This document shows, in pieces, positions 46,409 to 58,240 of a stretch of 64,000 nt of DNA; the first letter of the stretch is position 1; each line of letters begins with the position of its first letter. A program made the translations under genes and the position numbers. The DNA lies in NCBI GenBank assembly GCA_021234155.1, contig JAJEKV010000058.1, positions 5,900,600-5,964,599 of the forward strand, read 5' to 3'. The notes beneath the pieces are model-generated. The model did not search any database. It saw nothing but the letters and a program-made list of their open reading frames with translations, and was not told where the DNA came from. Origin of the DNA: Isoetes taiwanensis (taxonomy: Eukaryota; Streptophyta; Lycopodiopsida; Isoetales; Isoetaceae).

Positions 46409-47293
46409 TCTATATGTAGTCCATGTATTTGGATGCTTCTTATCGTTCGGCACTCTCATAAACTCCCAACTATTCTTGATTATGTTCAAAGAGCATTCAA
46501 CTACCTTGCTCTCTAGTGCATTTGAACTTCTGTTCTCTGCCAAGCATAACAAAAAACTCAATGGACAGAAAACCAAAAAGATTTTGCCATACAAACAACT
46601 ACCAGAAAAGTGTCAACTTTGCACCATCAAGACACTTTAGCTCGCCAGTCTTGCCAAGCAAACAAAGACGCTGTTCTCTCAACTCCGGTATTATCTGTAA
46701 GAAGAGGAAAAGGGATATTAGATTGATGTGGATAAAGAGGAGTGCATCAGAAACATAAGAGACATCTTGTGGATAAAGAGGAGTGCATCAGAAACATGAG
46801 TGACATCTTAAAGGAGCATGCTGGCATTCATTTCAAAATGAGCATAGACAGAGCACAAAGATGACTCTCTATAGCTATCAAAATGTTGGATGGGAATAGA
46901 AGAAACCCTGAGAATGAAATCAGCAGAATTCATATGAGGATACTTCCAATTCAAGAGGCCATTGTATCCATATGGTATGTATGGGTCATCCCATCCCTGC
47001 ACAAGAAACGAAAATGAATTAACCATATATGAAGCCCTGCACAAACTCCCTAGGGACAATACGCTCTGTTTTAAGTGCAACCATTTTCCTAGGAATTTAT
47101 TATTGATGAATGAGTAAAAGACATTGTATCATAATATTTAGGGCGCTACACTAGGCACATGGATCTCTTCACATGTTTCCTTTGATAATCCAAGTTACAT
47201 TTACCTGGGAAATCACGCCATCAGCTTTATGGGGAAGTTCTGAATAAGACCACCGAGAATCCTTCGCCATTGGCAGAACCCAAAATCCTTTCC
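46409..47293 (-). pseudogene. mRNA-capping enzyme fragment, four exons (copy 2)
   Basis: Homologue of 12567-13450 with the same exon order. The GWDDPY exon at about 46915-46997 is identical to copy 1. Small differences are two bases lost near 47265 and a longer T tract near 47297. No copy-specific repair of the broken upstream exon is seen, so both copies appear non-functional. Confidence 0.7.
46728..46809. repeat. 41-bp tandem duplication (copy 2)
   Basis: Same two units as 12885-12966. Confidence 0.85.
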
Positions 47294-47907
47294 ATTTTTT
47301 TTTCTGGTATATCAAACCAGCAAATTAATAGAATAAACAGGCCAATTCGCACATGTTATTTTTCTGCATGAAGGGAGGGAGGAAAGCAACATTTATATGG
47401 ACAATACTTGTACGTGGCTGAGAATTCAATTGGAGAATGACTGAGAAGCAGTTCTCCTTGAAAATCCAACTTGAAAATGTTCTGCACTTTTCAGTTTGCT
47501 ATAATGATAGCACTGAATTGCATGACTGTAGACACAGCACGCCTTGCTCTTCTAGACATGTTATAACTCATCTACATATTTGACCAGTTGAAACAGTCGT
47601 CCCACAGCCATATACTCAAAGCTCTGAGGAGCTTTACATTTTATGCCACGATGATAAAGAACTGTCCTGCATGTGATTGCATAAGACTGGTAACTTAACA
47701 CGCATTTTATAGCATAGACTATCTATCTCTACACATGGCATGCCTCCAAATGAAATGAAACTATGCACCAAACATCGATATAGAAATGAAACTATGCATC
47801 AAGGTGCAATTGAGACCAACCTGGAAATATTGGACTGCCTCCAATTCATAGTTATATTGATGGCTAGATAAGGCTAGATAGTTCGTGGCCATGTAAGGCT
47901 GGAGATG

Positions 47908-47990
47908 CATCATTTCAGTGAACTGCTGATCTGTAAACAGAGTAAGTGTCATCATTCCAGTGAACTGCTGATCTGTAAATAGAGTAAGGT
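47908..47990. repeat. 42-bp tandem duplication (copy 2)
   Basis: Same two units as 14065-14147. Confidence 0.8.
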
Positions 47991-48346
47991 AAACCTACGA
48001 AACATCCAAGGATTTATTCAAACAACAGAGTATTTCATAATTGCATGCAGGTTTTCTTTCCCAAAAGGCATTTGAATAGATTTGTTCATACCAGTCCTTG
48101 GATGCCACAGAGAAACGAGCCAAATCCGAAAATATCCTTATGTATGGTAAGCATATCTATTTCTGCGAGCATGTCAATGTGTTTGTGCATCAACGGGCGG
48201 CATAGTTGGCTTTGGGATCGTGCCAACATCCGACGGACAGCACACAAATATCTGGGATTTTTCCTAATTTAGATGTGGCCTTTTCCTGAAAACCAGGAAT
48301 AGAACTGAGATATTTTTAGAATGGAAAGTGCAGAGTCATACAAAGG

Positions 48347-48353
48347 TATAAAA
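48347..48353 (+). promoter_or_regulatory. TATA box of the kinase gene (copy 2)
   Basis: Same TATAAAA in identical context. The distance to the ATG is six bases longer because of one more hexanucleotide unit. Confidence 0.6.
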
Positions 48354-48363
48354 GAACGTCTGC

Positions 48364-48409
48364 ATTTGCATTTGCATTTGCATTTGCATTTGCATTTGCA
48401 TTTGCATTG
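48364..48409 (+). repeat. (ATTTGC)7 microsatellite in the kinase 5' leader (copy 2)
   Basis: Seven perfect ATTTGC units, one more than in copy 1. Confidence 0.9.
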
Positions 48410-48433
48410 TGTTGGCATTACAGAATTCTGAGT

Positions 48434-49408
48434 ATGGAGACGAAGACGGAGGAGACAGACGAAGAAATTCTCAACTACTACTATTCTGCTTTATTTCCCA
48501 ATCTTTTGAAGAGCTATGATCTGCTTAAGGAAATCGGCAGCGGTGGCCAAGCTACGGTTTTTCGCTGCAGAAGTAAAACAGAAGGTAAGAAAGAGTTTGC
48601 TTGCAAAATCATCTGGGTAGGAGACACAGAGCCGATCAAGGAAGTAGAGATCATGCAGAAGTTAGCCAGCAGCCCTAGCATAGTGCATATACACGAAGTA
48701 ATCAAAGACGAGGGATTCTGGCACTTGATCATGGAATTATGCGAATGTAGCTTGCTTGATGTAATCGTGAAGAAAGGCAGGCTATGTGAAAAGGAAGCTG
48801 CTCTTCTTATTCGAAATCTTGCTCTAGCTATACAGGATCTTCATCACAAGGGCATTATCCACCGGGATCTGAAGCCGGGAAACGTTCTTGTGACCTCAGC
48901 AGCAAAACCCTATGATGTTAGGGTTTCGGATTTCGGCCTATCGGCTCGTTTTACAGGTTCGGCTCCCAGTTTTACATCCAGAGTCGGAACACTAAGATAT
49001 TTCGCTCCAGAGGTTGTGCAGGGATATTATTCCACAGAGATAGACATATGGGGTCTGGGTTTGATCCTGTATGGGGCGCTTACAGGGAATGATCACTTCT
49101 CAAGTCTACAAACTGCAGAAATCATCGAAGAACTGCTTCATGGCGAGGATCTGGCTGCCTCACACTTGCATTGGCCAGTTGGGTTGGTGTCAGAAGAAGC
49201 AAAGAGCCTTGTTTTGGCGATGTTGCAGCCTGATCCGGAGGAAAGGATATCTGTGCAGCAAATTTTGGCACATCCCTGGGTTGCCAAATATTATTCTAGT
49301 GCTAGTAGAAGTGCGCCTCAGGGCTTAAAACGTAAGAGGCCATGCTTCAAATATGGTGTTCCTGCTAAGCTCATCAGAACAGTGAGGCCCTGTGAAATTG
49401 CCTGCTGA
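48434..49408 (+). CDS. Intronless Ser/Thr protein kinase, CDPK/PEPRK-like (copy 2)
   Basis: Encodes the same 324-residue protein as 14585-15559. Shadow frames on both strands are also unchanged, so the coding DNA appears identical base for base. The upstream flank is nearly the same apart from one additional ATTTGC unit in the leader. Identity over a gene with many CAG and CTG triplets, while flanking transposon-rich DNA differs at just those triplets, suggests that this stretch is unmethylated and that the duplication (or haplotype split) is recent. If the duplication is real, two active copies of the kinase sit about 34 kb apart. Confidence 0.9.
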   Translation: METKTEETDEEILNYYYSALFPNLLKSYDLLKEIGSGGQATVFRCRSKTEGKKEFACKIIWVGDTEPIKEVEIMQKLASSPSIVHIHEVIKDEGFWHLIMELCECSLLDVIVKKGRLCEKEAALLIRNLALAIQDLHHKGIIHRDLKPGNVLVTSAAKPYDVRVSDFGLSARFTGSAPSFTSRVGTLRYFAPEVVQGYYSTEIDIWGLGLILYGALTGNDHFSSLQTAEIIEELLHGEDLAASHLHWPVGLVSEEAKSLVLAMLQPDPEERISVQQILAHPWVAKYYSSASRSAPQGLKRKRPCFKYGVPAKLIRTVRPCEIAC

Positions 49409-51611
49409 AAGGACATTCTTTGTTAATTTGCCACTGAAAAGGCAAAATTCTTTTGTACATACGTCACCTCTGTGACATATTTTTTTGAATACAATTATTT
49501 TTAAAGGTTGGCTTCTCAGATATGCCACCTTCGTCACATAATTTTTTGAATACAATAGAATTATTTATTTAGAGAGGTTGAATACAATAGAATTATAGAT
49601 AGAGCACTGGTTGGCTTCTTGACATAGGCCACCTTCATCCAAAATAATTGTTTATATCTGTGTCTTGTGTATGAATTTATGTACCATCACGTTCACTCCA
49701 CTCCTGGTACTTCAGCACATAATTCAATATAAGCATATGTATTCAATGAGTGTCATTCATGGCACAACATCAGACGCAGGCGAGGTTATTTCTCATTTCC
49801 AAACCTCTACCTTTGGGGAACTCATGTATCCACACATATATAATCGAGTCTCACATTTTTCTTTTTTTTGTTCTGCACTTCTATTTTTTCTCCGCCGCAA
49901 TCCAAATGCAATTTTTGGCGACACGTATTCCTTGGTCCATCTTATAACCGACGCGGTGTCTCCTTTTTTTCGCCACATTAAGTGCGTTGGATTTTCTCGT
50001 GGGGAATTCCTCCCGTCTCTTCCCCTGCAGCGTAGCTATTCAATGCTCCGGCGATCCCATTCCTCATTCTTAAATCTACACACAAACGGAGGGGAACTTG
50101 CATGCAGATGATGGAAAATAGATCTGTGCCGAAGGTGGATTTGCTTTTCTTATGATATTTTGTGTGCTGCCTGATTGGTTAGATGCGGCTTCTGTTTCTG
50201 TGGATCTTCTTGGAGTTTCTGCTTCTACATCGACTTCTGCTTCTATGGAGTTTCTGAGCAAGAAGACGTGAGGTCCGCCTCCAAAGACTGACGCCATAGC
50301 CAACCCAAGTGAGATGTAGGCATTTAGGTGTAGAATGACGCCATAGCCAAGATGAAGGTGAGATTGGCGATTCCATCAACAATATGGTCTGCATCAGTCT
50401 CCTCTGCAATATCCACGGAGTCTCCTTTCTCCGCCTCTCTTTTTGCTCTTTCTTTTTGCTCCATGTTTTACATAGTTGGTTTAAAAAGGTATATGATAGT
50501 TTCTCTTTATTTGCTTTCTGTTTGGATAATGAATTCATGGTATGTGCATTTAGGAGTACACAGCGAGATTGTTTACAATAATAGGAGGTATGTACAGAGC
50601 AATTGTATTAGTATGTGCATTTAGGATGGAGGGCTTGCTAGAACTATGTGCCCAGTTGCTATCTTAGCAACGGCTTGAGGAGCTATCGGTTGTCCTAAGG
50701 CCTTTCGGACATAGCAAAGTATCTCCAAGAGAAACTGCTATTTGGCTAACAAAAAGCCTAAAGGGGATGCTGGCAGATGAAAACCATGCTACGGAAGCTG
50801 TATTTTAGATGTTCTGTGCATTGCCTTGCCCTAATGGGCCTGTAAATTTTAAGAAAAGGTGTATTGACTTAGAAAGGATTATAAAGCTAGCATAGTGTCA
50901 GGGCAAAAACCCAGGTTTTGGAAAGTGGAGGTGCTTACAAAAGTATTTGATTATGACAGTTCATTATATGTAAATTGACGGCTTTTATACTTTTCCTACA
51001 TGCGATTCTTTTGCATGCATGGTGTTAGTTGTTCGATGAAAATGCCGGCTGCAGCTTGATGCTGAGATTCACAAGCAGTTCATATAGCTTCATCTCTGTC
51101 ATTATTCGTTTTGGGGCCTACAGAATGGCAGGAATTGTTTTCATCAAGGTTGCGAAGTAACATGATTAACGACATTGATCATTGTAACATTGTTTAAAGA
51201 AGTTAATGGAGATGTCTCGAAATTTGAGGCCAAAGGCAGTTATTCAAGATGCGTTTGCCAGAAAAGTGACGGGGTCAATAGTTTGGATGTACTCCATAGT
51301 GGTGCCTATTATGAATTTGAGGGGTATGGTGTGATTTTGGAGTGTGGCAACAGCATTTTTATTGATGCAGCTCATTTTTAAAGCTTTCAGAGCCTTATGC
51401 AACATGAATGTTTTCCTTAAAACCATTTCTGATGTACCTTTTCCAGTGCTCCACCTTCCCATAAATCAGTCATACATATATAATAAGCAGAAAAAAGAGC
51501 TATCCACTTCCAAGCATTTTGCTGGCAGAAACAGGAATATGTATTTGCTGTTAGTCGTACCATATCCGAAGCTACATAATAGAAGAGAGAAGTATGTAGT
51601 TGGCTGTTAGT

Positions 51612-51709
51612 AGCATATGTATTCAATGAGTGTCATTCATGGCACAACATCAGACGCAGGCGAGGTTATTTCTCATTTCCAAACCTCTACCTTTGGGGAA
51701 CTCATGTAT
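51612..51709 (+). repeat. 98-bp filler copied from 49732-49829 at a deletion site
   Basis: This block is an exact match to 49732-49829 in the kinase downstream flank. It sits where copy 2 lacks about 1.8 kb that copy 1 has at 25755-27573. The left border shares TAG and the right border GTAT/TATTA with the joined ends. Confidence 0.92.
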
Positions 51710-51949
51710 ATTAATTAATTGCTATGCACTATGCGCACTGCACACTGTGATAGGTCTTAACAAATTTATCAAAAACAAAAGTTTTACTTTGTTAAACTGG
51801 TTCTTCCTTTGCACATTTGTAATTGTATAGATAATTAAAGAAAGTCAAAAGCTTTTACATGTTTGCATGGTTCTTACCCTAATGAAGTTCTTCAACAAGA
51901 TATGGATTCTTTATTTGAAGTTATTTTAATTTCTTTCTTTGTTTCACAG

Positions 51950-52053
51950 AATATGTCGAAGTTCTGCCCTGAGAACAACAATAAGGTCCTCTATGAAAGG
52001 CTAATCAAAATTGCTGCCAAAAGAAGTTGTACGTCGGGACAACTTGTCTTAGC
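51950..52053 (+). pseudogene. Aldo-keto reductase exon, 5' part (copy 2), split by a transposon
   Basis: Same exon as 27813-27982 up to GQLVL, then interrupted by the 8.9-kb TIR element. The 3' part, encoding SIPGTTKLNNL, resumes at 60944-61012. Confidence 0.8.
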
Positions 52054-52160
52054 GGGTAAAAGAAAGCTAGGGTGTCTAAAAAAAATGCCCTTACATTATG
52101 TATAATGTAGGGCATGTAGGCACCCGTTTTTGTTATTTTTTTGAATTTTAGTTAGTTGGG
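52054..52160. promoter_or_regulatory. Left terminus: TIR plus subterminal palindrome
   Basis: After the 24-bp TIR comes CTTACATTATGTATAATGTAG, split here as CTTACATT - ATGTAT - AATGTAG, a palindrome whose partner exists at the other end. Confidence 0.6.
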
Positions 52161-52919
52161 ATATGCAATGATTAGGAGTAGCCACGTCAGCAATTCAAAA
52201 TTATGAGTGGCAGTGGCAACCAGAACGGACCTTCATTGCAATTTTTCGGAGGGAGATTGCGAAGTGTTTCCTGTTTAGGAAAAAAATTTGCCGCCGTTCC
52301 AATTTTTTGTGTTTGTGAGTGATCAACGAAGTAATTCGACTGTAACTATTCTTCTTCCTCGAAATCCTTGCCCAAATCCAAGCAATGGACGCCTTTGCCT
52401 CCCTAAGTCACCCGCATTAAAACAAAAATTTGAAAATGGTCGATTCTAGCAAGAAAGCCGAAAAAACAAGAGGAAGGTTCAAACTTCGAGGAACCAGGGC
52501 CAAAAAGAAGACTTATTTGTGAAGAACCCGGCTTGTTGTGGAAGCAAAGCATGTAAGATGTGTCAATGCGATGAAATTTTTCCGCATTTACAACGTATAA
52601 TGGATTTGCGGCGGTGGGGCCCAAAGACATACGGGATTCAAAGAATCTAGCGTGAAGCCGAGGGGCCGAGAACTTCTACAAACATTATGAAATTGTTTTT
52701 GTAAGCGGGAGGTCACAAATCGCCATGTACCGAAAGTACTTTGCTCGTGCATTTGCCCTTCAATTGACCAGTAAAAAGTAGATTGGGATACTTTTAAAGT
52801 TTTGGCCAAAGATTTAGCAAAGGGAGGAGCAAAAGAATCGCTATTACGTAAGAAATTGGGACCTCTAAATCCACATCCAAGGTTCCTAAATTTCAGCAAG
52901 GATTTTACCCTAAGGAAGA

Positions 52920-53440
52920 GCTTGAATTTGCGTAAAACTCATGTTGCTGCGAAGTCATGGAGAGTTAATTAGCAAGACATCCAAGGTTGAAGAACTGAAA
53001 AATTCAGCAGCAGAATTACGTGACAATATAAATAAGATTTCGTGAAGAAAGGATGCACATGAAGAGGACCTAGCACGTATACAAGAAGACATCAATAGTG
53101 TTCTCGACGACGCCAAGAGAATAAGAGAGACATCAAGACCGTCAAAGCAGGAGGTTGACCTTTGATGAGGGATAGAACCGGGAAGGAAGAAATGCTGAAG
53201 AGAATTCAGGAGCCATTGGAGAAAGCCATTCGGGAAAAGGAGTTATGTGAAAAGAGGATTGCAGAACTTGACGAGGCTCACAAAGTTCAGTTTGAGTGCT
53301 GCAGACGGCTTGATGATATGCATAAGTACATGATGCATTCTCGCAATGATTCTCGCTCAGCCCAAAACAAGCTTAGTGATCTCTCCAAATTGAAGAAAAA
53401 TTCATATCTCTGTGCATGGATGTGTGTTTTGTAGTAATGG
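52920..53440 (+). CDS. Coiled-coil segment of the transposon's plus-strand gene
   Basis: An open frame at 53162-53434 gives a charged, heptad-like helix (KRIQEPLEKAIREKELCEKR, then AELDEAHKVQFECCRRLDDM). Frame-broken sequence just upstream (52920-53160) is of similar Lys/Glu/Arg-rich composition. Probably an exon of the same gene as the downstream acidic and peptidase segments. No family assigned. Confidence 0.4.
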
Positions 53441-54304
53441 CTTTGCTAATAATGAACCTATCCTAGTTGCTCCATGCGAGCATTCATTTCATATCTTCTG
53501 TTTCTCATATTCTATTTCTGCTGGACTATCCTGCCCAAGAGCATGCAAATGGGACGAAAATATTTCAAAGATCTTGGGTGTGTACACTTGAAGAAAAACA
53601 ACACGGACTTAGTACTTATATTACCATATCAGAACTGAAATAACAATACGATGTACATACCTGGGGTAAGCAGTATTTCATGATTTATGTTTAATTTGCT
53701 GCACCCAGGATTACTGCAATGTAGAATCCATTTACATGTAGAATCCATTTACATGTAGATTGCTGCACTTAAGGTTTTGCTACAAAGATGTCACGAAAGT
53801 GTACCGGTTATTTTATACTTATAGTTCCATGGCTTGCATGTCATACATATATGTGTTTCTTACATACATGTTGTACATTCACAGTGTAGGGTCCTAGATG
53901 TAGAACTTAAATACATAAAATTAGGAGTTGTGTACTGAGTTTTGTGACAGAACATTTAGAGGTATTTTATGTAATGTCTGATGTGCACATGTGCATACAT
54001 TGGAGCACATTCATGTACATTCCATCTAGATAAATAGCTGTTTACATGTGTATGTACTCAAAGTACTTCAATGTAGATCAGTTCTAGTAATATGTACAAA
54101 TATTGATATGTACGTAATGCTTAGAGACCCCATTAGTTTGAGACTGATATCCGACCGTTATGTGATTTATTTTCAAAGCTTCAAAGTGCCAAAAACACAA
54201 CCGAAAGGTAAATTACACCACGATCAAAAAGCGCTTGTTTTCAAATTGTTTTGCATTGTGTCAGAGGAAGCAATTTCTTATTCTTGGTTCGGTTTTCACA
54301 GTTT

Positions 54305-54905
54305 TGGAGGTTCCAAAGAAAATTGAGGTGCAAGATGTAGCCGAGGGAAAGAAAATAGTGATTGAAGGAAAAAGCAAAATCACTATTCCTGCGGTGATAC
54401 AGGTTGAGGAGGCTGGCACTTCAGGTCTGCATGGTGACATTCCAGATTATGACGAGGAACTTGAGAGATTGAGGGAGCAGGCTAAGGCCACATCTTCAAA
54501 AGTAAAGGCAGCAGCAGAAAATGGGACTCCAAAGAAGAAGTCCACGCCTAAAAAAGCCACGTAAGAAGACAATTAAAGCAAAGAGAAACAGTAAGAAAGC
54601 ATTTTATTTCAAAGGCACGCAAGAAATTGAGAAGTCCATGATATCCTATGTTTACAGGTCGTAATGAAGAGGAATCTTCCGAGCATCAAGATGTAGAGCA
54701 GGATACTCTTAAGTTTGTGTCAAATCTTGCTTCTGACATAGTAAAGGACGCTGAATTTCATGACAATGAGAAATCAGGAGAGGTTGAAGACGAGGATTCT
54801 GGACCTAATAAGAATCTGAGTGAGGAAACCAAAAAAGATGGGAAGGAAATGGATACTGACTCCGAGAAAACAGTATCAGCAGAGCAGAAGAATGATCTCT
54901 ACAGG
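54305..54905 (+). CDS. Acidic/basic low-complexity exons of the transposon gene
   Basis: 54305-54563 encodes PKKIEVQDVAEGKKIVIEGK and ends in a Lys-rich tail (TPKKKSTPKKAT), like a nuclear localisation signal. 54648-54905 encodes a strongly acidic stretch (EEESSEHQDVEQDT, then EDEDSGPNKN). The arrangement resembles linkers of plant transposon proteins carrying a C-terminal Ulp1-type peptidase. Confidence 0.45.
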
Positions 54906-55039
54906 TAACTTGATCTACATATCTTACATTTTTTTTTTACATCTAGTATCCAAGTTAAAAACTTTAAAATAATATGGATAGTAGTAGACGAATGTAGATG
55001 ATTTGTGTAAATGTACTGGTCATTGAACCCGCATCGCAG

Positions 55040-56050
55040 CTCAATACAGCCATATGATGCCTTGCTGAACCGAATGATGAAGCTCAAGAAGGCAAGGATT
55101 TTCCCAGGATCTTTGCCTGAAATGGAGTGTTATTTATTTGAACAAGATGTGCTGGACATGGATGTGGGAAAATTTTCCAACCGGCATGTGGATATGTATG
55201 CCAGGTACTGGACTTTGAACTTGTTCATTTGTATGTGTAAGTCAAGTTAGTAATTTTATCCTTTTCAACTTGTTATAGGTACCGCAGCCTGCGTGTTCCG
55301 TGATGATAAGAAGGCCGACGTCCCGTTCTTCCCAACGGACAACTTCATAGAATTTGCAAAGATGGACCAAGGCAAACGAAAAAGATAAATCTATGGCGGC
55401 CTCCGAAGCGGAAGAGATATTGTAAAGGTAGCTCTTACTGGGATAAATTGGCTGAAGTGCGATGGATCATGATTCCAATGCTATGTAGAGTTATTGAACA
55501 TCACACTTTGGCCATCTTCAACATGGCACTTACTAAGAGTAAGAACACCATCAACATTCGGATCTTCAATTCTGCCGAGGACATTAACGCTGACATGCTT
55601 GCACTTAAGAGGTATTTTGTATTTCACATCTCCTTTTATTAATATTGAGTAGATTAGATACCATGTTAGCAGCTTCTTTCATTCATTTGCTACAAAATAG
55701 ATCCGGTCTTTTGTGCTCCACATCCTCACTATGGCACGCTGGGTTGTGTCGAGTGTCCCACTTTCATGGACAAAATCCTTCACCGGCCAGAAGATTCATA
55801 AGTGTCCACAAAGAAAAGATGGGGATTCATGTGGCCTCTATGTTGCGGCCTTATATGCGTAAGTTTGTAGACACAATCGTGTGTGGTAAAACTACCAATG
55901 TGAGTGTCTCACTTCTTTTGTATTGCAAACAAATGGTTTTAATACTTATTATGTAAGTATTGTTGTCACATTTGCAGTGATTACCCAAACCGGTTCTTGC
56001 CAAAGTATGCGGAGGATCGCCGTGATGTTCTCATCCGAGCACTACTGTGA
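55040..56050 (+). CDS. Ulp1-like C48 cysteine peptidase of the transposon
   Basis: C48 peptidases cleave SUMO-type modifiers; transposon-borne relatives are common in plants. Exon-like pieces: 55040-55205 (FPGSLPEMECYLFEQDVLDM), 55278-55385 (DVPFFPTDNFIEFAKMDQGK), 55448-55610 with RWIMIPMLCRVIEHHTLAIF, where the His of HHTLAIF fits the catalytic histidine, then IFNSAED where the family usually has Asp before Ser (here Asn). 55818-55860 holds the nucleophile motif DGDSCGLYVAALYA. The last exon (about 55979-56050) gives DYPNRFLPKYAEDRRDVLIR and a stop. Histidine and cysteine are present; the Asn at the usual Asp could mean inactivity, or a neighbouring Asp may serve. Exon borders are approximate and at least one frame change is needed. 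Confidence 0.7.
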
Positions 56051-56252
56051 GTTAGACCACATTCACATCGCGACCGAAACCATTAGACCACCGGTACTAA
56101 TAAATGTGGTCGAGAAACAAATTATCCCTATTGTCAATGCTAAACACTATTTGATTATAAAATACACATTTTTTCATTGAATTTTAATGAATAAAATCTC
56201 TTTTTATTCAACTCCACCCTTTATTGATAAATTGCATGTTCTTTCATATCAG

Positions 56253-56820
56253 GTGTACAGAAAAGGTTGATAGTGTTTGATATCAATAATGTTTTGGCAA
56301 AACAAATACATAGAACTTTGGTATCGATGATCACTAGTTGGAAATTATGACATAATAGGCAAGAAAGTGTTGTTTTTAAGGCCCCACCTAGACGAATTCC
56401 TAGAATTTGTATTTGAACACTTTGAAGTAGGAATATGGTCATCAATAGCTCCATGGAACCTACCAAGAGTAGTGGATAAAGTCTTCACAATGACGCAGAT
56501 AAGGGACTTAAGGTTCACCTTTGATGGAAGCCATTGCTTGGAGTTGCCTTTCCCGGATTAAAAAAGATGTGAAGACAAACCTTTGTATCCGGGCCAATTG
56601 AGTTTATATAATGAGAAGTATCCGCATTGAATGACAAAGAACACACTAATAGTAGACTAACTCCAAGTACAAGATGCTCTTCAATCCCAACGAAAATTGC
56701 ATATGCCCACCTTCATGGCGGTGAAAGTGGTGTTGAAGACACGTGTCTCTTGACACTTCAAACCATGTCTAGAGGGTTTGTTGATAGCACCGCACACATA
56801 ATGGTATGTGAAGCGTAATC
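56253..56820 (+). pseudogene. FCP1/NIF-type HAD phosphatase-like segment in the transposon
   Basis: FCP1-like HAD proteins dephosphorylate Ser in proteins such as the RNA polymerase II tail. Visible in order: RLIVFDINNVLAKQ (56264-56305) in the place of the DxDx(T/V) motif, with DxN as in several plant relatives; RPHLDEFLEFVFEHFEVG (from 56379) and WSS, the typical NIF core; FDGSHCLELPF (to about 56553); LIVD (56644-56655) and, one base out of frame, SKYKMLFNPNEN (56660-56695), matching the DDSPYK-NP region. Stop codons at about 56329 and frameshifts break it. It follows the peptidase stop by about 200 bases on the same strand and may be a separate captured gene or a further exon set. Catalysis is unlikely from this copy. 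Confidence 0.65.
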
Positions 56821-57183
56821 CTTTACGCAATCCAACCGATGTACTAACAACAAATTTGCCCTGAGGCTAATGCTTTCGAGGGCTACAAGGACGAGATGGC
56901 ATGTCCAAAGCTATAGACAAGCCGCAAGAAAGTAACATATTGAAACAAATAGAATAGTATGTACCGGCTTCACATCGGTCAGGACCGATTTTGAATGTAA
57001 TTTAATGTTAATATAAAACATGAACAACCGACTTGTATATATTGGCATCATATCTGATATGACCAGGTTGTATATCTTGTGATATATAATACAAGAGTTT
57101 TTGTCTCCATACATGTTCCACTTTCTGCTTTGTTTCATGAATCAAAAGAAAAGCTATTGATATCCATTATAACACAACAAGTT

Positions 57184-57553
57184 CACAGACTAGTTTAACT
57201 TCTTCATGCAATAATTGATGAACATTTTGTACTTTCTGATATACATTGTGCTTGGAATCAGAAGATATTGTGTGATACTGAAATTTAAGTATCAAAATGC
57301 ACTTCAGATTAAAAAATAAGTAAATAAGAAAAAACTTGCAAAAGAATCGACTAGTTTTCTCAACATAACACAGACTAGTTTAACTTCTTCATGCAACAAT
57401 TGATGAACATTTTGTACTTTCTGATATACATTTTGCTTGGTCACAGAAGATATTCTGTCATACTGAAATTTAAGTATCAAAATGCACTTCAGATTAAAAA
57501 ATAAGTAAATAACAAAAAAACTTGCAGCAATCGACTAGTTTTCTCAACATAAC
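57184..57553. repeat. 185-bp tandem duplication between the convergent genes
   Basis: Two units beginning CACAGACTAGTTTAACTTCT at 57184 and 57369, differing at a handful of bases. Located where the plus- and minus-strand genes of the TIR element meet. Confidence 0.88.
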
Positions 57554-57597
57554 AGAAGATGATGGCAAATATGAAAGTTCCTTTGTATAGAACTTAG

Positions 57598-58240
57598 TCA
57601 TGTGCACTCAACAATCTCGTAGGCTTGATATAAGCATGTCATGCACCTCTCGTGGTGATCATATATGTCGACGTGCCCCTTCAACTTATGCTTGACCTCG
57701 GCACGATCGTGAACTTTGCTCCAATTACGATTCACCGGCACCAATACTATTTTGTCATCCAACAACTTGTACTTGTGGTTTGTGCCTTGTAGTAGTTGAT
57801 AGTAATGACCAGCTATAACCCCTCGCCACCAAAGAAGCATTCTATTTCCATAGTCGCCAATCACATCTTCCTCAAGAATATGCATCTCCTTCACGATAGG
57901 AGGACGGCATGGAACATTTTCATGATTCCCCGAGCAAAGCAAAAGATGCAAATATGTCTCCAATTTGGAGTACATCGGATAGTTCTTGCTCATCACCGCA
58001 TAAAAACCAACTAGCTCTTCTTGTTCGCCGACTGGGGCCGAACTAGGCTCCGCTTGTGCAAAATTCCACGCACCACAATGCTCTCGATTCTCACATTCTC
58101 CCCATCTGAAATTCAAGCAACCATTGCAAAACATGACAGGGATCTATACATGACAAGTGTTGGGTCACCGATTAATAGCGCATTACCACACAATGTACAA
58201 ATAGAGTACTGTGCAATGTCTCAATAATCCGAACGAGGGT
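57598..58240 (-). CDS. C-terminal part of the transposon's minus-strand gene, zinc-ribbon-like
   Basis: The frame 57598-58134 gives 178 residues beginning MFCNGCLNFRWGECENREHC and ending KGHVDIYDHHERCMTCLYQA. A frameshifted stretch just upstream (58140-58240) reads YSICTLCGNALL, so two CxxC pairs lie about 25 residues apart, as in a zinc ribbon; further Cys/His pairs occur near the C terminus. The middle (GNRMLLWWRGVIAGHYYQLL) is not recognised. A replication or transposition protein is a reasonable guess from position only. Confidence 0.5.

Noticed and set aside
53570-54110. ATGTAC-rich stretch as an origin or centromere-like satellite
   Set aside because: It is dispersed, not periodic, and confined to non-coding parts of the TIR element.
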